The notes: generated from the letters alone by a model not told the origin. Positions 9,132-18,520 are shown, counted from the stretch's first letter. The stretch: DNA of 64,000 bases from Vibrio mytili (GCF_000830505.1 NZ_JXOK01000061.1:1-64000), one strand, 5' to 3'. Numbers and translations are program-made.

Positions 9132-9146
9132 TGGTAATAATTATCA
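9132..9146 (+). promoter_or_regulatory. Fur box upstream of TonB-dependent receptor
   Basis: TGGTAATAATTATCA matches the 7-1-7 Fur consensus TGATAATNATTATCA at all but one position. It lies about 80 bases before the receptor start, so iron repression of the receptor, and perhaps of the TonB cluster behind it, is expected. Confidence 0.85.
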
Positions 9147-9226
9147 CTTATATTCACCCGCGAAATAATTGAGCGGATATACATCAAGGGAGATGTGTAT
9201 TTCGAAAAAATTCGGAGTGAAAGGAT

Positions 9227-11314
9227 ATGTTAACTAAGAGCCACCTGGCGTTAGTGATCGGTGCGGTGCTGGCAGCACCTGTAATGGCTGAAGTTCAAAC
9301 AGATGAACATCTTGTGGTCGAAGGCCGAGAGTTCGGTTACAAGGCGGATACAAACAGTACCGCAATGCGTATGGAGATGACGCAACTTGAAACCCCGGGG
9401 CAGGTTGCAGTGATTGATGAAACTGTGATTGATGAACAACGAGCAAGCACACTGGGTGAAGTACTGCGCAACGATGCAAGTGTTAGCGCTGGTGGTACAA
9501 GTCGAAACCGCGAGCGGTTCTCTTTACGTGGGTTTGAATTGAGCAGCTCGGATGGTTTCTTAAAAGATGGACGTCAACATTGGTCTCATTACCGCCAGCC
9601 GATTGAGCTCTTGGAGCGAGTTGAAGTGCTTAAAGGTCCATCTGGATTGCTTTATGGTAAGTCTGAGCCCGGTGGTCTGGTTAACATGGTATCGAAGAAG
9701 CCGACCGCGAAAACTCAAGCTAGTTTGAGTCAAGATCTTGGATCTCATGATCGCTCTCGCACAGTATTGGATGTAAGCGGTGCATTGAACCAAGACGAAA
9801 CCCTAAGAGCTCGCGCTATTTTCGCCAAAGAAAGTTATGGCTCTTCACGCCGATATGGGGATGGTACAGAGCCCGAAACAGACCGTATGGTCGGTGGCGT
9901 AATGGTTGACTACGATGTTACCGATACCATTATGGTATCCGCCCATTACGATCGTTCTGAAGACAAGGGTAACGTGGATTCGGGCGCTTATGTTATTGGT
10001 GACAAAGCGGTTCGCGGTGATAAGTATATTTGGGATGCTCAGTGGTCGAAGATTGACAACGAAGTCGAAAACTACGGTGTCGACATTAATGCACAAGTCA
10101 CGGACAACGTAAACGTTAAAGCGGGTGTCAACCGCCAAGATTTTAAGCGCTTTGATGTAGAGTCTTACCCACGTTATGACCAATATGAAGAAGATGGAAC
10201 AGTAAAGCATAAAGGCAACGAACGTACTGATAACTGGGTGTTTGACACCGCCTACGTTGATGTCACGACAAACTATTCAATTTTGGGGACGGATAACACA
10301 CTTCTCGTTGGTGCTAACTACCTCGATTACAAATATGACCGCTTTATGGCTTTTCATGATGGTGAATATGTTCCTGCTGGACAAACAGTAACAAGACCAA
10401 GTACCACCAGTTCGCGCAAGTGGCCGACGAGTGAGTACGATACCTGGGGTATCTACGCACAGAATATGATGACCATCAACGATTACTGGCAGGTATTAGC
10501 GGGCGTTCGTTACGACGAAAGAAGCACTGACGAGCTGACTGAAAATCAAGTATCACCAAAGTTTGGTTTGATTTTCCATCCAAGCAATAACGGTTCTGTC
10601 TATGTACAGTACTCTGAGAGCTTCATGCCACAGGGTAAAGTCAATGATGATAGATATACAAACGATGGTGAAGAGCTTGATGCTGAACGTGGTATCTCTT
10701 ATGAGATCGGAACTAAGTGGGAATTGTTCGATCAGCGTTTGTTTGTGTCTGGTGCGCTATTTGATATCACACTAGAGAATATTGCTCTTGACGTAGAAGA
10801 CGGTTTTGATGTTGCTGGTGACTTAATGTACAACAGAACTCAAGATGGTGAGCAAGTTCATAAAGGCGCTGAGTTTATTGCTCAAGGTTTTGTTACAGAG
10901 GCGTTATCGTTAACCGCTTCTGCTATGTACTTGGACGCTGAAATTAAAGAGAGTGCAGAATACAAGGGTAATCGTCCTGCTGACGTTCCTGAGTTTGCCG
11001 CAAGTCTTTGGTCTAGCTACAAAGTCCAAGAGAATACCAATGTGAATCTTGGTTTGATTTACGAAGGTGAGCGCTACGGAGACGCAGCGAACACCTTTAA
11101 GAAAGACGGGTATGCGCGTGTTGATATGGGCGTGTCATACAAACACCAGTACGATGAAAACTTGGATATCGTGACTCGGTTCAATGTTGAGAACCTGTTC
11201 GACACCGACTACCTAGCGGGTGGCGGTAGCACGAATAGCCAACAAGATGGAGCAAGCGGTGTAGTGATTGGCGAAAGCCGAAATTACATGGCGACGATTC
11301 AGTTTAAGTACTGA
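9227..11314 (+). CDS. TonB-dependent siderophore receptor
   Basis: A 695-residue outer-membrane receptor. The signal peptide ends about residue 21 (PVMA). The plug domain (about 40-160) contains the TonB-dependent siderophore family's conserved LRGFELSSSDGFLKDGR and VEVLKGPSGLLYGKSEPGGLVN. The rest is a 22-strand barrel ending in an aromatic residue (FKY). There is no N-terminal STN signalling domain, so it does not act through a FecR-type cascade. The motifs fit the hydroxamate/pyoverdine group (FhuE, FoxA, FpvA-like); the actual ligand cannot be read from sequence. It has a good Fur box and an AAAGGA site. A TonB complex follows it, and an Fpv-like reduction and import operon lies further downstream. 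Confidence 0.93.
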   Translation: MLTKSHLALVIGAVLAAPVMAEVQTDEHLVVEGREFGYKADTNSTAMRMEMTQLETPGQVAVIDETVIDEQRASTLGEVLRNDASVSAGGTSRNRERFSLRGFELSSSDGFLKDGRQHWSHYRQPIELLERVEVLKGPSGLLYGKSEPGGLVNMVSKKPTAKTQASLSQDLGSHDRSRTVLDVSGALNQDETLRARAIFAKESYGSSRRYGDGTEPETDRMVGGVMVDYDVTDTIMVSAHYDRSEDKGNVDSGAYVIGDKAVRGDKYIWDAQWSKIDNEVENYGVDINAQVTDNVNVKAGVNRQDFKRFDVESYPRYDQYEEDGTVKHKGNERTDNWVFDTAYVDVTTNYSILGTDNTLLVGANYLDYKYDRFMAFHDGEYVPAGQTVTRPSTTSSRKWPTSEYDTWGIYAQNMMTINDYWQVLAGVRYDERSTDELTENQVSPKFGLIFHPSNNGSVYVQYSESFMPQGKVNDDRYTNDGEELDAERGISYEIGTKWELFDQRLFVSGALFDITLENIALDVEDGFDVAGDLMYNRTQDGEQVHKGAEFIAQGFVTEALSLTASAMYLDAEIKESAEYKGNRPADVPEFAASLWSSYKVQENTNVNLGLIYEGERYGDAANTFKKDGYARVDMGVSYKHQYDENLDIVTRFNVENLFDTDYLAGGGSTNSQQDGASGVVIGESRNYMATIQFKY

Positions 11315-11332
11315 TAACAAATTGGCTTAGCG

Positions 11333-11366
11333 AAGGGGAAGGGCATCTTCCCCTTTGCTCGTTTTT
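11333..11366 (+). terminator. terminator or attenuator after the receptor gene
   Basis: AAGGGGAAG pairs perfectly with CTTCCCCTT, followed shortly by TTTGCTCGTTTTT. It probably reduces read-through into the TonB cluster rather than fully separating the two. Confidence 0.7.
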
Positions 11367-11388
11367 AGGAAATTACATTAAAACTCGT

Positions 11389-12156
11389 ATGAATCTAATG
11401 AAATCAAGTATCGCACTATTGATCTCATCGGTTTTGATTCCTGCTCACGCGGAGAATCTCAACGATGCACAAGCAGTGCAGAGCAAAACTAACCGAGCCT
11501 CTGCGGTCAGCCAGAACCGTATTGATGCAAGCGCAGAAAAAGCGTTGACGTTAGAGTCTGAAATTGAGCAATTGCAAGAAGAAGTGAGCAACTTGGAAAT
11601 CTATCGAGACCACCTTGCAAGTCTCGTAGAAAACCAAAATCAGGAAGTTGAAAACTTAAATGAGCAAATTGATCAGATAGCTCATACGCGTCAGGGTGTT
11701 GTACCACTGATGTATCACATGCTTGATGGTTTAAAAACGATTCTGGCGAATGATAAGCCAATTCGAAAAGCGCAACGTGAAGAGCGTATCGCTAAACTCG
11801 ATGAAATGATGACTCGCGCAGATGTCGCCGATGCAGAAAAATTTCGCCGTATTCTAGAGGCGTACCAAATAGAGATGGACTACGGAACGAAACTTGGTGT
11901 GTATCAAGGGAAGATCGAACTCGCGGCCAACGAACGGGTTGAGGCAGACATCTTATATTTAGGTCGTGCAACTTTAGTGGCACGGAGTCTATCAGGAGAA
12001 ACCTTTTGGAGCTGGTCCCAGCAGCAGCGAGAGTGGCAGCCAGTCTCCACCGATCAAAAAGTGGAATTGGACAAAGCATTTGCGATGGCAAACAAGCAAA
12101 TTGCGCCTGATATTCTTACCTTACCGGTATCGCTGAGCATTGCGGAGGGCAAATAA
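11389..12156 (+). CDS. DUF3450-family periplasmic coiled-coil protein of TonB2-type cluster
   Basis: A 255-residue protein with a signal peptide (1-21, ending PAHA). A coiled coil follows at about residues 40-95 (EKALTLESEIEQLQEEVSNL and beyond), and then a globular part. DUF3450 proteins occur at the head of TonB2-type clusters in marine gammaproteobacteria and are needed for TonB2-dependent uptake in some vibrios, where they are thought to assist the ExbB-like partner. It begins a tightly packed operon: the next gene starts at the base after its stop codon. Confidence 0.82.
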   Translation: MNLMKSSIALLISSVLIPAHAENLNDAQAVQSKTNRASAVSQNRIDASAEKALTLESEIEQLQEEVSNLEIYRDHLASLVENQNQEVENLNEQIDQIAHTRQGVVPLMYHMLDGLKTILANDKPIRKAQREERIAKLDEMMTRADVADAEKFRRILEAYQIEMDYGTKLGVYQGKIELAANERVEADILYLGRATLVARSLSGETFWSWSQQQREWQPVSTDQKVELDKAFAMANKQIAPDILTLPVSLSIAEGK

Positions 12157-13521
12157 ATGATGAAAAGACTATTATCTATTGCGTTGATATCCATCGCAGT
12201 AATGACTTCTCATGCATCATTTGCTGATTCGCTAGTACAGAAAGCTCAACAAGAAAGTCGTCAACAACGCACGCACAACGCGGAACGAGAAGCTGGCTTC
12301 AAACGAACAGAGCAGGAACTACAAGCGCTTAAAAACCGTCTAGTATCAGAGCGCGCTGCGATTCAAGCTGAAGCAGATTCTTTGAGTACATCTTTCAGCG
12401 AGAATGAAGCGCAGCTAGCCCAACTGGAAGAAAAGCTCCGTTTGGAATCTGGCAGTTTGGGTGAGTTGTTTGGGGTCGTACGTCAAAGTGCCAAGGAGCT
12501 AGATTCTGAACTAAAACAATCTGTTACCAGTGTAGACGCAAATTCTTATCAGGACGATATTGACGCAATAGTTACCGCTAAATCTCTACCGACGCTGCCT
12601 CAGTTGAATGCAATGTGGCACAGCATGGAAGAGCAAATTAAAGCCAGTGGTGAACTTGCTCATGTCTCTTTTACTTTGTTAGATGGCGAAGGCAGAGAGC
12701 AAACCGTTGATGGTGTGCGTCTAGGTGCGATGGCATTATTGAGTGACAATGGATACGTGAACTGGAACGGACAACGTGGCGATGCAGTGAACTACCTTCG
12801 CCAGCCAGACAATGGCCCAACCGCTCAGACATTGAGTTCGGGTGACGTAGATGCGGTTGTCATCGACCCATCGCGCGGCACGCTACTAGAGCAATTAGCT
12901 CACTCTCCGACATTACAAGATCGCATTAGCGCTGGTGGTGTCGTGGGTAAAATTATCCTTGGTTTGCTTGCTATTGGTTTAGTGATTGCTTTGGTTCGCG
13001 GAGCATCGCTAGTTATTGCACGGCAAAAAATTGCAAAACAGTTGAAGACCCCGGAGCAGGCCGGTGATAACCCACTTGGTCGAGTACTGAGCGTTTATCA
13101 AAAAGACAAGCACCGCAGTGTTGAAGCGTTAGAATTACGCCTGCTTGAAGCTGTGGTTGATGAGCAAACGCATTTGGAAAAAGGCCTTTCCATGCTCAAG
13201 TTGCTTGCTGCGCTTGCGCCAATGCTGGGTTTGCTTGGTACCGTAACGGGTATGATTGAAACGTTCCAAGTGATTACTCAGTTTGGCAACGGGGATCCGA
13301 AAGTCATGGCGGGTGGTATTTCAATGGCCTTGGTGACGACAGTGCTTGGTTTGGTGGCTGCGATGCCATTGCTTCTAGCGCACAACGTCTTGAGCTCTCA
13401 GGCCGAAAGTATCCGCAATATTCTTGAGAAGCAAGGTATTGGGTTGGTTGCCGAGCAGGCAGAACAGGACCTACCGCAAGACAGAAATAATGCGAACAAC
13501 AGAGCGGAGCACGCAGCGTAA
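12157..13521 (+). CDS. TtpC-like MotA/TolQ/ExbB proton-channel family protein
   Basis: A 454-residue protein, much longer than a normal ExbB. A signal peptide (1-23) is followed by a long periplasmic coiled coil (about 25-130) and a globular stretch. TM helices lie near residues 263-285, 345-370 and 390-415, and the last two form the MotA/TolQ/ExbB domain (LAPMLGLLGTVTGMIETF). This architecture matches TtpC, the extra ExbB-like protein required by the Vibrio TonB2 system. Its stop overlaps the next start by one base. It probably bridges the inner-membrane motor and periplasmic partners. Confidence 0.88.
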   Translation: MMKRLLSIALISIAVMTSHASFADSLVQKAQQESRQQRTHNAEREAGFKRTEQELQALKNRLVSERAAIQAEADSLSTSFSENEAQLAQLEEKLRLESGSLGELFGVVRQSAKELDSELKQSVTSVDANSYQDDIDAIVTAKSLPTLPQLNAMWHSMEEQIKASGELAHVSFTLLDGEGREQTVDGVRLGAMALLSDNGYVNWNGQRGDAVNYLRQPDNGPTAQTLSSGDVDAVVIDPSRGTLLEQLAHSPTLQDRISAGGVVGKIILGLLAIGLVIALVRGASLVIARQKIAKQLKTPEQAGDNPLGRVLSVYQKDKHRSVEALELRLLEAVVDEQTHLEKGLSMLKLLAALAPMLGLLGTVTGMIETFQVITQFGNGDPKVMAGGISMALVTTVLGLVAAMPLLLAHNVLSSQAESIRNILEKQGIGLVAEQAEQDLPQDRNNANNRAEHAA

Positions 13522-14075
13522 TGGAGCAGATCCTACTCAACACATTGGGTTTGATCAGTCAGGATTGGGCCACGACTTTGATGAGCTTTATGCAGCAAGG
13601 TGGCCAAATTCTCTGGTGGTTGGCAGCGGTTGTTGCGGTGTGCTGGTTACTGGTAATGGAGCGTGTGATCTATCTTACCTCCGTATTTCCTAAGGTAAAA
13701 AAGCAGCTCCGAGAGCAATGGCAATTGAGATCTGATCACCACTCTTGGTACGCGCATCAAATCCGCGAAGGATGGGTGGCAAAAGCGAAGATTGAACTAC
13801 GCCAAAATCTGTCAACCATCAAATTACTCGTGGCAATCTGCCCAATGCTTGGCCTACTTGGGACCGTTACCGGAATGATTACCGTTTTTGATGTCATGGC
13901 TTCTCAGGGAAGCAGCGATCCCAAATTGATGGCATCGGGTATTTCTCTTGCTACCTTGCCGACAATGGCCGGCATGGTAGCCGCGTTAGCGGGGATGTTT
14001 ATTCATGCTCGTTTAAGCAAAGTATGTGAGCGCAGAGCTATTCAATTAGAACAATCTTTAAGGAGTCAGAAGTGA
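13521..14075 (+). CDS. exbB: ExbB-type proton channel subunit
   Basis: A 184-residue inner-membrane protein with three TM helices (about 30-50, 103-125 and 145-168) and the ExbB/TolQ signature PMLGLLGTVTGMITVFDVM. It forms the proton channel with ExbD and drives TonB by the proton-motive force. It is the second ExbB-family gene in this operon, which is typical of TonB2-type clusters (TtpC plus ExbB2). It overlaps ExbD by four bases (GTGA). Confidence 0.93.
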   Translation: MEQILLNTLGLISQDWATTLMSFMQQGGQILWWLAAVVAVCWLLVMERVIYLTSVFPKVKKQLREQWQLRSDHHSWYAHQIREGWVAKAKIELRQNLSTIKLLVAICPMLGLLGTVTGMITVFDVMASQGSSDPKLMASGISLATLPTMAGMVAALAGMFIHARLSKVCERRAIQLEQSLRSQK

Positions 14076-14476
14076 GACTCGGACGCAGACCTAATCAACA
14101 AGACGAAGCACAAGTCGATTTAACATCCATGTTGGATATCGTCTTTATTATGTTGATTTTCTTTATTGTTACTAGCTCATTTGTGCGTGAATCTGGGGTC
14201 GAAGTGAATCGCCCACAAGCATCAAATGTCGTGAGCCAGAAAGACGCAGGTATCTTTATTGCTGTAACAGCAGCGAATGATATTTATATCGATAAGCGAT
14301 TGGTGGATGTTGAACGTGTTGAGGCTTCGATTGAACACTTACTGCTTGACCAGCCCGACGCGACATTAGTGATTCAAGCGGATGAGCATGCCTATAATGG
14401 TACCGTTGTGAAAGTGATGGATGCGGCAAAAGGCGCGGGTGTGAAAAATATCGCGTTGGCGGCGGAGGCTCCTTAA
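14072..14476 (+). CDS. exbD: ExbD-type energy-transducing subunit
   Basis: A 134-residue protein with one N-terminal TM helix (about 20-40). It carries the essential channel aspartate, Asp22, in SMLDIVFIMLIFFIV, followed by a periplasmic domain. It starts with GTG overlapping the exbB stop, and its own stop overlaps the tonB start (TAATG). The length and motif are normal for ExbD/TolR, and the context makes it the ExbD2-type partner. Confidence 0.93.
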   Translation: MRLGRRPNQQDEAQVDLTSMLDIVFIMLIFFIVTSSFVRESGVEVNRPQASNVVSQKDAGIFIAVTAANDIYIDKRLVDVERVEASIEHLLLDQPDATLVIQADEHAYNGTVVKVMDAAKGAGVKNIALAAEAP

Positions 14477-15096
14477 TGGCAAGGCTGTTTATTGCGCTAC
14501 CACTGTCCTTATTGATTTCAGTGAGTCTGTTTAGCTTCATGGCATGGATGGTCGACAATGGCAACAAACGAGTGCCAGAGGCAACAGAGGCGGTGCGTTT
14601 TGACATGGTGATGGTTGAAAATGAAGCCGAACTTCAGCGCCGTCAACGCTCTGTGCCTGAACAGCCAAAGCCGCCACAAGCCCCAGAACCTATGGATCTC
14701 TCTCAGGCGCAAACGCAAGTTGAAGCGATGAGTCAGGTTACGCCAATCAGTGCTTTAGGTTTAAACACTGCATTAGATGGCGTCGCAATCAGCGCCCCAA
14801 ACCTAAAAGGTACGATGAGCAATCAGCAGGCTATGCCTTTGCATCGTGTTGAACCTCGTTACCCGAGCCGGGCATTAAAACGCAAGGTCGAAGGTTATGT
14901 TGTTTTGCGCTTTACAATCGACGAGGCTGGACGTCCAAGAGATATCGAAGTGATTGAGGCTGAGCCAAGTCGTATGTTCGAGAGAGAGGCGATACGTGCC
15001 GTCAAAAAATGGAAATATCAGCCAAAAGTTGAGAATGGTGTGTCAATTGAGCAGTTCGGACAAACCGCAAAAGTGGAGTTCAAGTTAGCAAAATGA
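14476..15096 (+). CDS. tonB: TonB energy transducer (TonB2-type)
   Basis: A 206-residue protein. It has an N-terminal anchor (about 3-26), a short proline-rich spacer (EQPKPPQAPEPMD, about 57-69), and a C-terminal TonB domain (about 120-206) with EPRYPSRALKRKVEGYVVLRF and REAIRAVKKWKYQP. The short spacer is typical of TonB2 rather than the long TonB1. It should bind the TonB box of the upstream receptor and possibly others. It overlaps both neighbours. Confidence 0.93.
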   Translation: MARLFIALPLSLLISVSLFSFMAWMVDNGNKRVPEATEAVRFDMVMVENEAELQRRQRSVPEQPKPPQAPEPMDLSQAQTQVEAMSQVTPISALGLNTALDGVAISAPNLKGTMSNQQAMPLHRVEPRYPSRALKRKVEGYVVLRFTIDEAGRPRDIEVIEAEPSRMFEREAIRAVKKWKYQPKVENGVSIEQFGQTAKVEFKLAK

Positions 15097-16265
15097 TGAA
15101 AAAATTCTTAATCGCTGCGCTGTTGATCGTCAGCACTTTTACCTCGGCCGCGGATGAATTGAGTCAGTATACCGCAGTGCGAGTTCAGCGGGCATACAGC
15201 ATGGCTCAAGAAGACAATCTTAAAGAAGCCATTTCAACACTTGAGGCGCTCGAATTATCGAGAGCCTATGACAAAGCGTACGTTGCGCGTATGCTTGGGA
15301 TCTTTTATTGGCAAGAGCAGCGGACTCAATCTGCGATTAAGCAATTGCGTCAAGCGGTTGACAGCGAGTTACTGCAAGATGATCAAGCTTGGCAAACGCG
15401 CAAAATGTTGGCCGATATTTTGTTGAACGAGCAGGCCTATTCAAAAGCACTGCCACACTACTATGCGTTGAGCCAATCCATACCTAAGGGCCAAAAAGGC
15501 GATGACATTTGGTTACGCATTGCTCAGTCTCATTATCAGCTAAGTCAGTGGCAGAAAGTGCTATCTGCCATGGCGCGCTACGAAAAATATGGAAAACGAG
15601 ACGAGTTAGGTCCACTGTCAATTAAGCTGTCTGCTGAAATGGAACTGAAAAAGTGGAAGCCAGCCATTGGTACCATTAAGCGTTTGATTGCGATTGACCC
15701 TGAAAAGCTTGCGTGGTGGCGTCAACTCGTTGCATTAAATATGCGTATTAATGACAACAAGCGTGCACTTGATGCGTTGGCTTTGGCTAAGCTAAAAGGT
15801 TTGAACCTAAGTCAAAATGATCTAAAACTGCTTGCTCAATTGTATGGGAGTCGTGGGATACCGGAGCGGGCGGCGTTAGTGATGAATGAGCTTGTCGATG
15901 TAAACTCCAATAGCACGCTTAAAGCGCAGCAAGCCACGTATTGGCAAATGGCAAAAGAGTGGGAGAAATCGATTGATAGTTGGCAAGTCGCTGCCAAACT
16001 TAACTCAAAGTACTACTGGAATTATTCCCAATTGCTAGTGCAAGAAGGGCACTATAAACAGGCGCTTGCTGCATTAGACAATGTTCGTGGCCGTCGAGCT
16101 GATGTGGCGTTAGTCAAAGCTCGCGCTTACTACAAACTGAAACGCTTTGATGATGCACTCGCAAACGCGAAAAGAGCGCATGAGATTAAACCTTCCGACC
16201 AAACACAAAGCTGGGTGAAGTATTTGACCCAACTGCGCAAAGTAGGTGGAACCCAAAATTCGTAA
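15093..16265 (+). CDS. TPR-repeat protein at the end of the TonB2-type operon
   Basis: A 390-residue protein with a signal peptide (1-20, ending SAAD) and helical tetratricopeptide repeats through most of its length; clear units include AYVARMLGIFYWQEQRTQSA and YKLKRFDDALANAKRAHEIK. A TPR gene is the usual last member of Vibrio TonB2 clusters. Its biochemical role is not known; a scaffold for the periplasmic part of the complex is likely. It starts at ATGATG overlapping the tonB stop by four bases and is followed by a terminator. Confidence 0.85.
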   Translation: MMKKFLIAALLIVSTFTSAADELSQYTAVRVQRAYSMAQEDNLKEAISTLEALELSRAYDKAYVARMLGIFYWQEQRTQSAIKQLRQAVDSELLQDDQAWQTRKMLADILLNEQAYSKALPHYYALSQSIPKGQKGDDIWLRIAQSHYQLSQWQKVLSAMARYEKYGKRDELGPLSIKLSAEMELKKWKPAIGTIKRLIAIDPEKLAWWRQLVALNMRINDNKRALDALALAKLKGLNLSQNDLKLLAQLYGSRGIPERAALVMNELVDVNSNSTLKAQQATYWQMAKEWEKSIDSWQVAAKLNSKYYWNYSQLLVQEGHYKQALAALDNVRGRRADVALVKARAYYKLKRFDDALANAKRAHEIKPSDQTQSWVKYLTQLRKVGGTQNS

Positions 16266-16293
16266 TACCTAATATTAAGTCACTGTTTCATCG

Positions 16294-16326
16294 AGACCTG
16301 AGCATTCGCTCGGGTCTTTTTTTTTT
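16294..16326 (+). terminator. terminator of the TonB2-type operon
   Basis: AGACCTGAGC pairs with GCTCGGGTCT (10 bp with one wobble) and is followed by ten T. Confidence 0.9.
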
Positions 16327-16379
16327 CTAACATTCGAACCTGCATCTCCTCAATGTAAACAATGTAAATTAAATGCCAA

Positions 16380-16394
16380 TACGAATAGTTATCA
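16380..16394 (+). promoter_or_regulatory. probable Fur box upstream of the PepSY gene
   Basis: TACGAATAGTTATCA matches 10 of 14 defined positions of the 7-1-7 Fur consensus and sits about 40 bases before the PepSY start, just after the preceding terminator. It suggests the second operon is also iron-repressed. Confidence 0.55.
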
Positions 16395-16432
16395 TCTAAA
16401 TTAGCTTCTAAATTTTTGGCTGATGACTCTTT

Positions 16433-17062
16433 ATGTTGCTAAAAAGCAAAGGTGTTCAGACTTGGGCTAGACGCTTACATATCTATATTTCGATGGCGTT
16501 GCTACTAGTCACTCTATTTTTTGCGATAACAGGGATTACTCTAAATCGTCCTGAATTGTTTGAACGGAATGAGCCTATTGTTCAGCAGCATGCATTAGTC
16601 ATCCCCGCAGCAAGCTTATTTTTATCTTCAACCAATTTTCAACCGAACCGTTCAGAAGTGATCGCGTACTTAAAGCAAGAAGTGCAACTTAGTGGTATGC
16701 CCTCGGCCTTGGATGTCTATACCGAAGTGGAAGCGGGCGAACTGCTCGTGGGTGAACTATCAATGGACTTTAAAGGTCCGGGCTATAACGCAACGGTGTT
16801 CGTCGATATGACCACAGGCGAGGCAGAAGTGGAAACGACGCACTACGGTATTGTCGCACTGCTTAATGATCTACACAAAGGACGCAATAGCGGTGATGTA
16901 TGGAAATGGTTTATTGATGCCACTGCGCTATTGATGGTGTTTTTTGTGTTAACTGGTGTGTGTTTGTTGCTGCCGAAGAAAAAGACATTAAGAACGTCAT
17001 TGCAATGGATGGGTTTTGGTACGGCTTTGTCGCTCATTATTTATATTGTCGCTGTTCCGTAA
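16433..17062 (+). CDS. PepSY-associated TM protein, FpvG-like candidate iron reductase
   Basis: A 209-residue inner-membrane protein. TM1 (about 17-38) contains RRLHIYISM, with a His that could bind haem. A periplasmic PepSY-like region follows, then DLHKGRNSGDVWKWFIDATA (a second candidate His ligand) leading into TM2, and a short TM3 at the end. PepSY-TM proteins next to siderophore receptors are linked to reduction of ferric siderophores; FpvG of Pseudomonas aeruginosa does this for pyoverdine. It heads an operon whose order matches fpvG-H-J-K-C-D-E-F, which supports the role. Reductase activity is inferred, not visible. Confidence 0.78.
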   Translation: MLLKSKGVQTWARRLHIYISMALLLVTLFFAITGITLNRPELFERNEPIVQQHALVIPAASLFLSSTNFQPNRSEVIAYLKQEVQLSGMPSALDVYTEVEAGELLVGELSMDFKGPGYNATVFVDMTTGEAEVETTHYGIVALLNDLHKGRNSGDVWKWFIDATALLMVFFVLTGVCLLLPKKKTLRTSLQWMGFGTALSLIIYIVAVP

Positions 17063-17085
17063 CAGCTTATGCAGAGAAAAATACT

Positions 17086-17643
17086 ATGTTGGTCCAAAAA
17101 AACATGTTGCTTACCTGCCACTGTTTTTGTCGTCGTTTTTTACGTACGGCTACTTTGGTGATAGCACTCTCTCCGTCGTCATTGCTGGCCGAACCGTTGC
17201 CGGATAATGCGAGAATCGATGTTGAGTTTGAACTGCCTAAAATCGACACATCTATGTATGCACGTCCTTATGTTGCTGTGTGGGTTGAAGATGAAAAGCG
17301 CAAACCGATCAAAACGATTGAGTTATGGGTTGGCAAAGACGAATGGCTCAAGGATCTACGCAGTTGGTGGAGAAAAGTTGGTCGTTACGATAGTGAATTG
17401 GTGGATGCGGTGACATCGGCCACTCGCCCCGCTGGTCAATACCGATTTGTTTGGGATGGCACCAACGATCAGGGGATTCGCATAGACCAAGGGGATTACA
17501 CCCTATATATCGAAGTCGTACGTGAGCACGGCGGACGTAACTATTTACGTCAAAAAATGACGTTAGCGGATAGCGAAATACGCTACGAGATCGAACCAAC
17601 TCAAGAGACGGGGGCTATCACCGTCAACTACCAAGTGAAGTGA
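17086..17643 (+). CDS. DUF2271-domain periplasmic protein
   Basis: About 185 residues from the ATG at 17086. An earlier in-frame ATG at 16960 lies inside the PepSY gene and would not give a signal peptide. The chosen start gives one (LRTATLVIALSPSSLLAEP). The mature part has the DUF2271 pattern: RPYVAVWVEDEKRKPIKTIE, DEWLKDLRSWWRK, DAVTSATRPAGQY. Members sit beside PepSY reductase genes in many iron-uptake loci; their role is unknown. The gene follows PepSY by about 20 bases and runs up to the next gene. Confidence 0.8.
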   Translation: MLVQKNMLLTCHCFCRRFLRTATLVIALSPSSLLAEPLPDNARIDVEFELPKIDTSMYARPYVAVWVEDEKRKPIKTIELWVGKDEWLKDLRSWWRKVGRYDSELVDAVTSATRPAGQYRFVWDGTNDQGIRIDQGDYTLYIEVVREHGGRNYLRQKMTLADSEIRYEIEPTQETGAITVNYQVK

Positions 17644-17657
17644 TAAAGGACGCAACA

Positions 17658-18485
17658 ATGATAAACAAAGTGAAAGCCGCGACGTTAGTCGGTGTGCTAG
17701 CTGTGGGGTTAGCTGCAACAACAGTACAAGCACATCCACGCTGGGTTTTACCTTCTCATTTTACGGTATCAAAAGAAGGTGGGGATTGGCTGACGTTCGA
17801 TGTGACCGCTTCTCATGGCACATTTGTTTTTGATAAGCCAGCAGGGAGTGATCAGGCGTTTGTGATCATGCCGGATGGCAGAAAAGAGCGCCCTAATTTT
17901 GTTGTACGTGGTAAACGCCGTTCTATGTTCGACTTCTTTTTTACTGAACAAGGAACGCATAAAGTTGCGATCAATAATCAACCGAGATACTTCACGCAGT
18001 ACAAAGCGGGTCGTCGCGATACCGTGAAGTGGTCGCCAGCGAATAAGGTCGAACGTGCCGAACTGCTACCAGAACAAGCACGCGATGTGGTCACAATGCT
18101 GAGCTACACGCGAGCGGAGAGTTACATCACGGTGGGCATGCCGACGGACAAAGCATCCGAGATTGAAGGTAAGTTTCTTGAGATGAAGCCCGTGACGCAC
18201 CCGTCAGACATTATTGAAGGCGAGCCTGTGACCTTCCAGTTCTACTTCAATGGAAAGCTTCAAAGTGGTGTGACTGCGGAAATTACTCGTGAAGGTACCT
18301 TGTATCGTAATCATCAAGAGCAGATTGAGGTTGTGAGTAATAGCAACGGTGAAGTGACGTTTACGCCAGAGGTGGCGGGTCGCTACCTTATGAAAGCGAA
18401 CTACAAAGGGGACTTAATGGGTGATCCTTTAGCGGATAAAGCAAGCGCTAATGTGCATTTGACGTTTGAAGCTCAACTGAATTGA
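17658..18485 (+). CDS. DUF4198-domain periplasmic protein
   Basis: A 275-residue protein with a signal peptide ending TVQA|HPRWVLPSHF. A mature N-terminus starting with His-Pro is characteristic of the DUF4198 (NikK-like) family, where that His can help bind a metal. The rest is a beta-rich Ig-like region (GEPVTFQFYFNGKLQSGVTA, VAGRYLMKANYKG). The ATG at 17658 has AAAGGA 8 bases upstream and is preferred over a GTG at 17640. Related proteins appear with nickel, cobalt and iron uptake genes. Here it is probably a periplasmic metal-handling partner. Confidence 0.8.
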   Translation: MINKVKAATLVGVLAVGLAATTVQAHPRWVLPSHFTVSKEGGDWLTFDVTASHGTFVFDKPAGSDQAFVIMPDGRKERPNFVVRGKRRSMFDFFFTEQGTHKVAINNQPRYFTQYKAGRRDTVKWSPANKVERAELLPEQARDVVTMLSYTRAESYITVGMPTDKASEIEGKFLEMKPVTHPSDIIEGEPVTFQFYFNGKLQSGVTAEITREGTLYRNHQEQIEVVSNSNGEVTFTPEVAGRYLMKANYKGDLMGDPLADKASANVHLTFEAQLN

Positions 18486-18520
18486 TAAGCCCGTATCACG
18501 GATAAACCTCACTAATAAAC

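Noticed and set aside
9845-10210. 121-residue minus-strand frame
   Set aside because: It is antisense to the TonB-dependent receptor.
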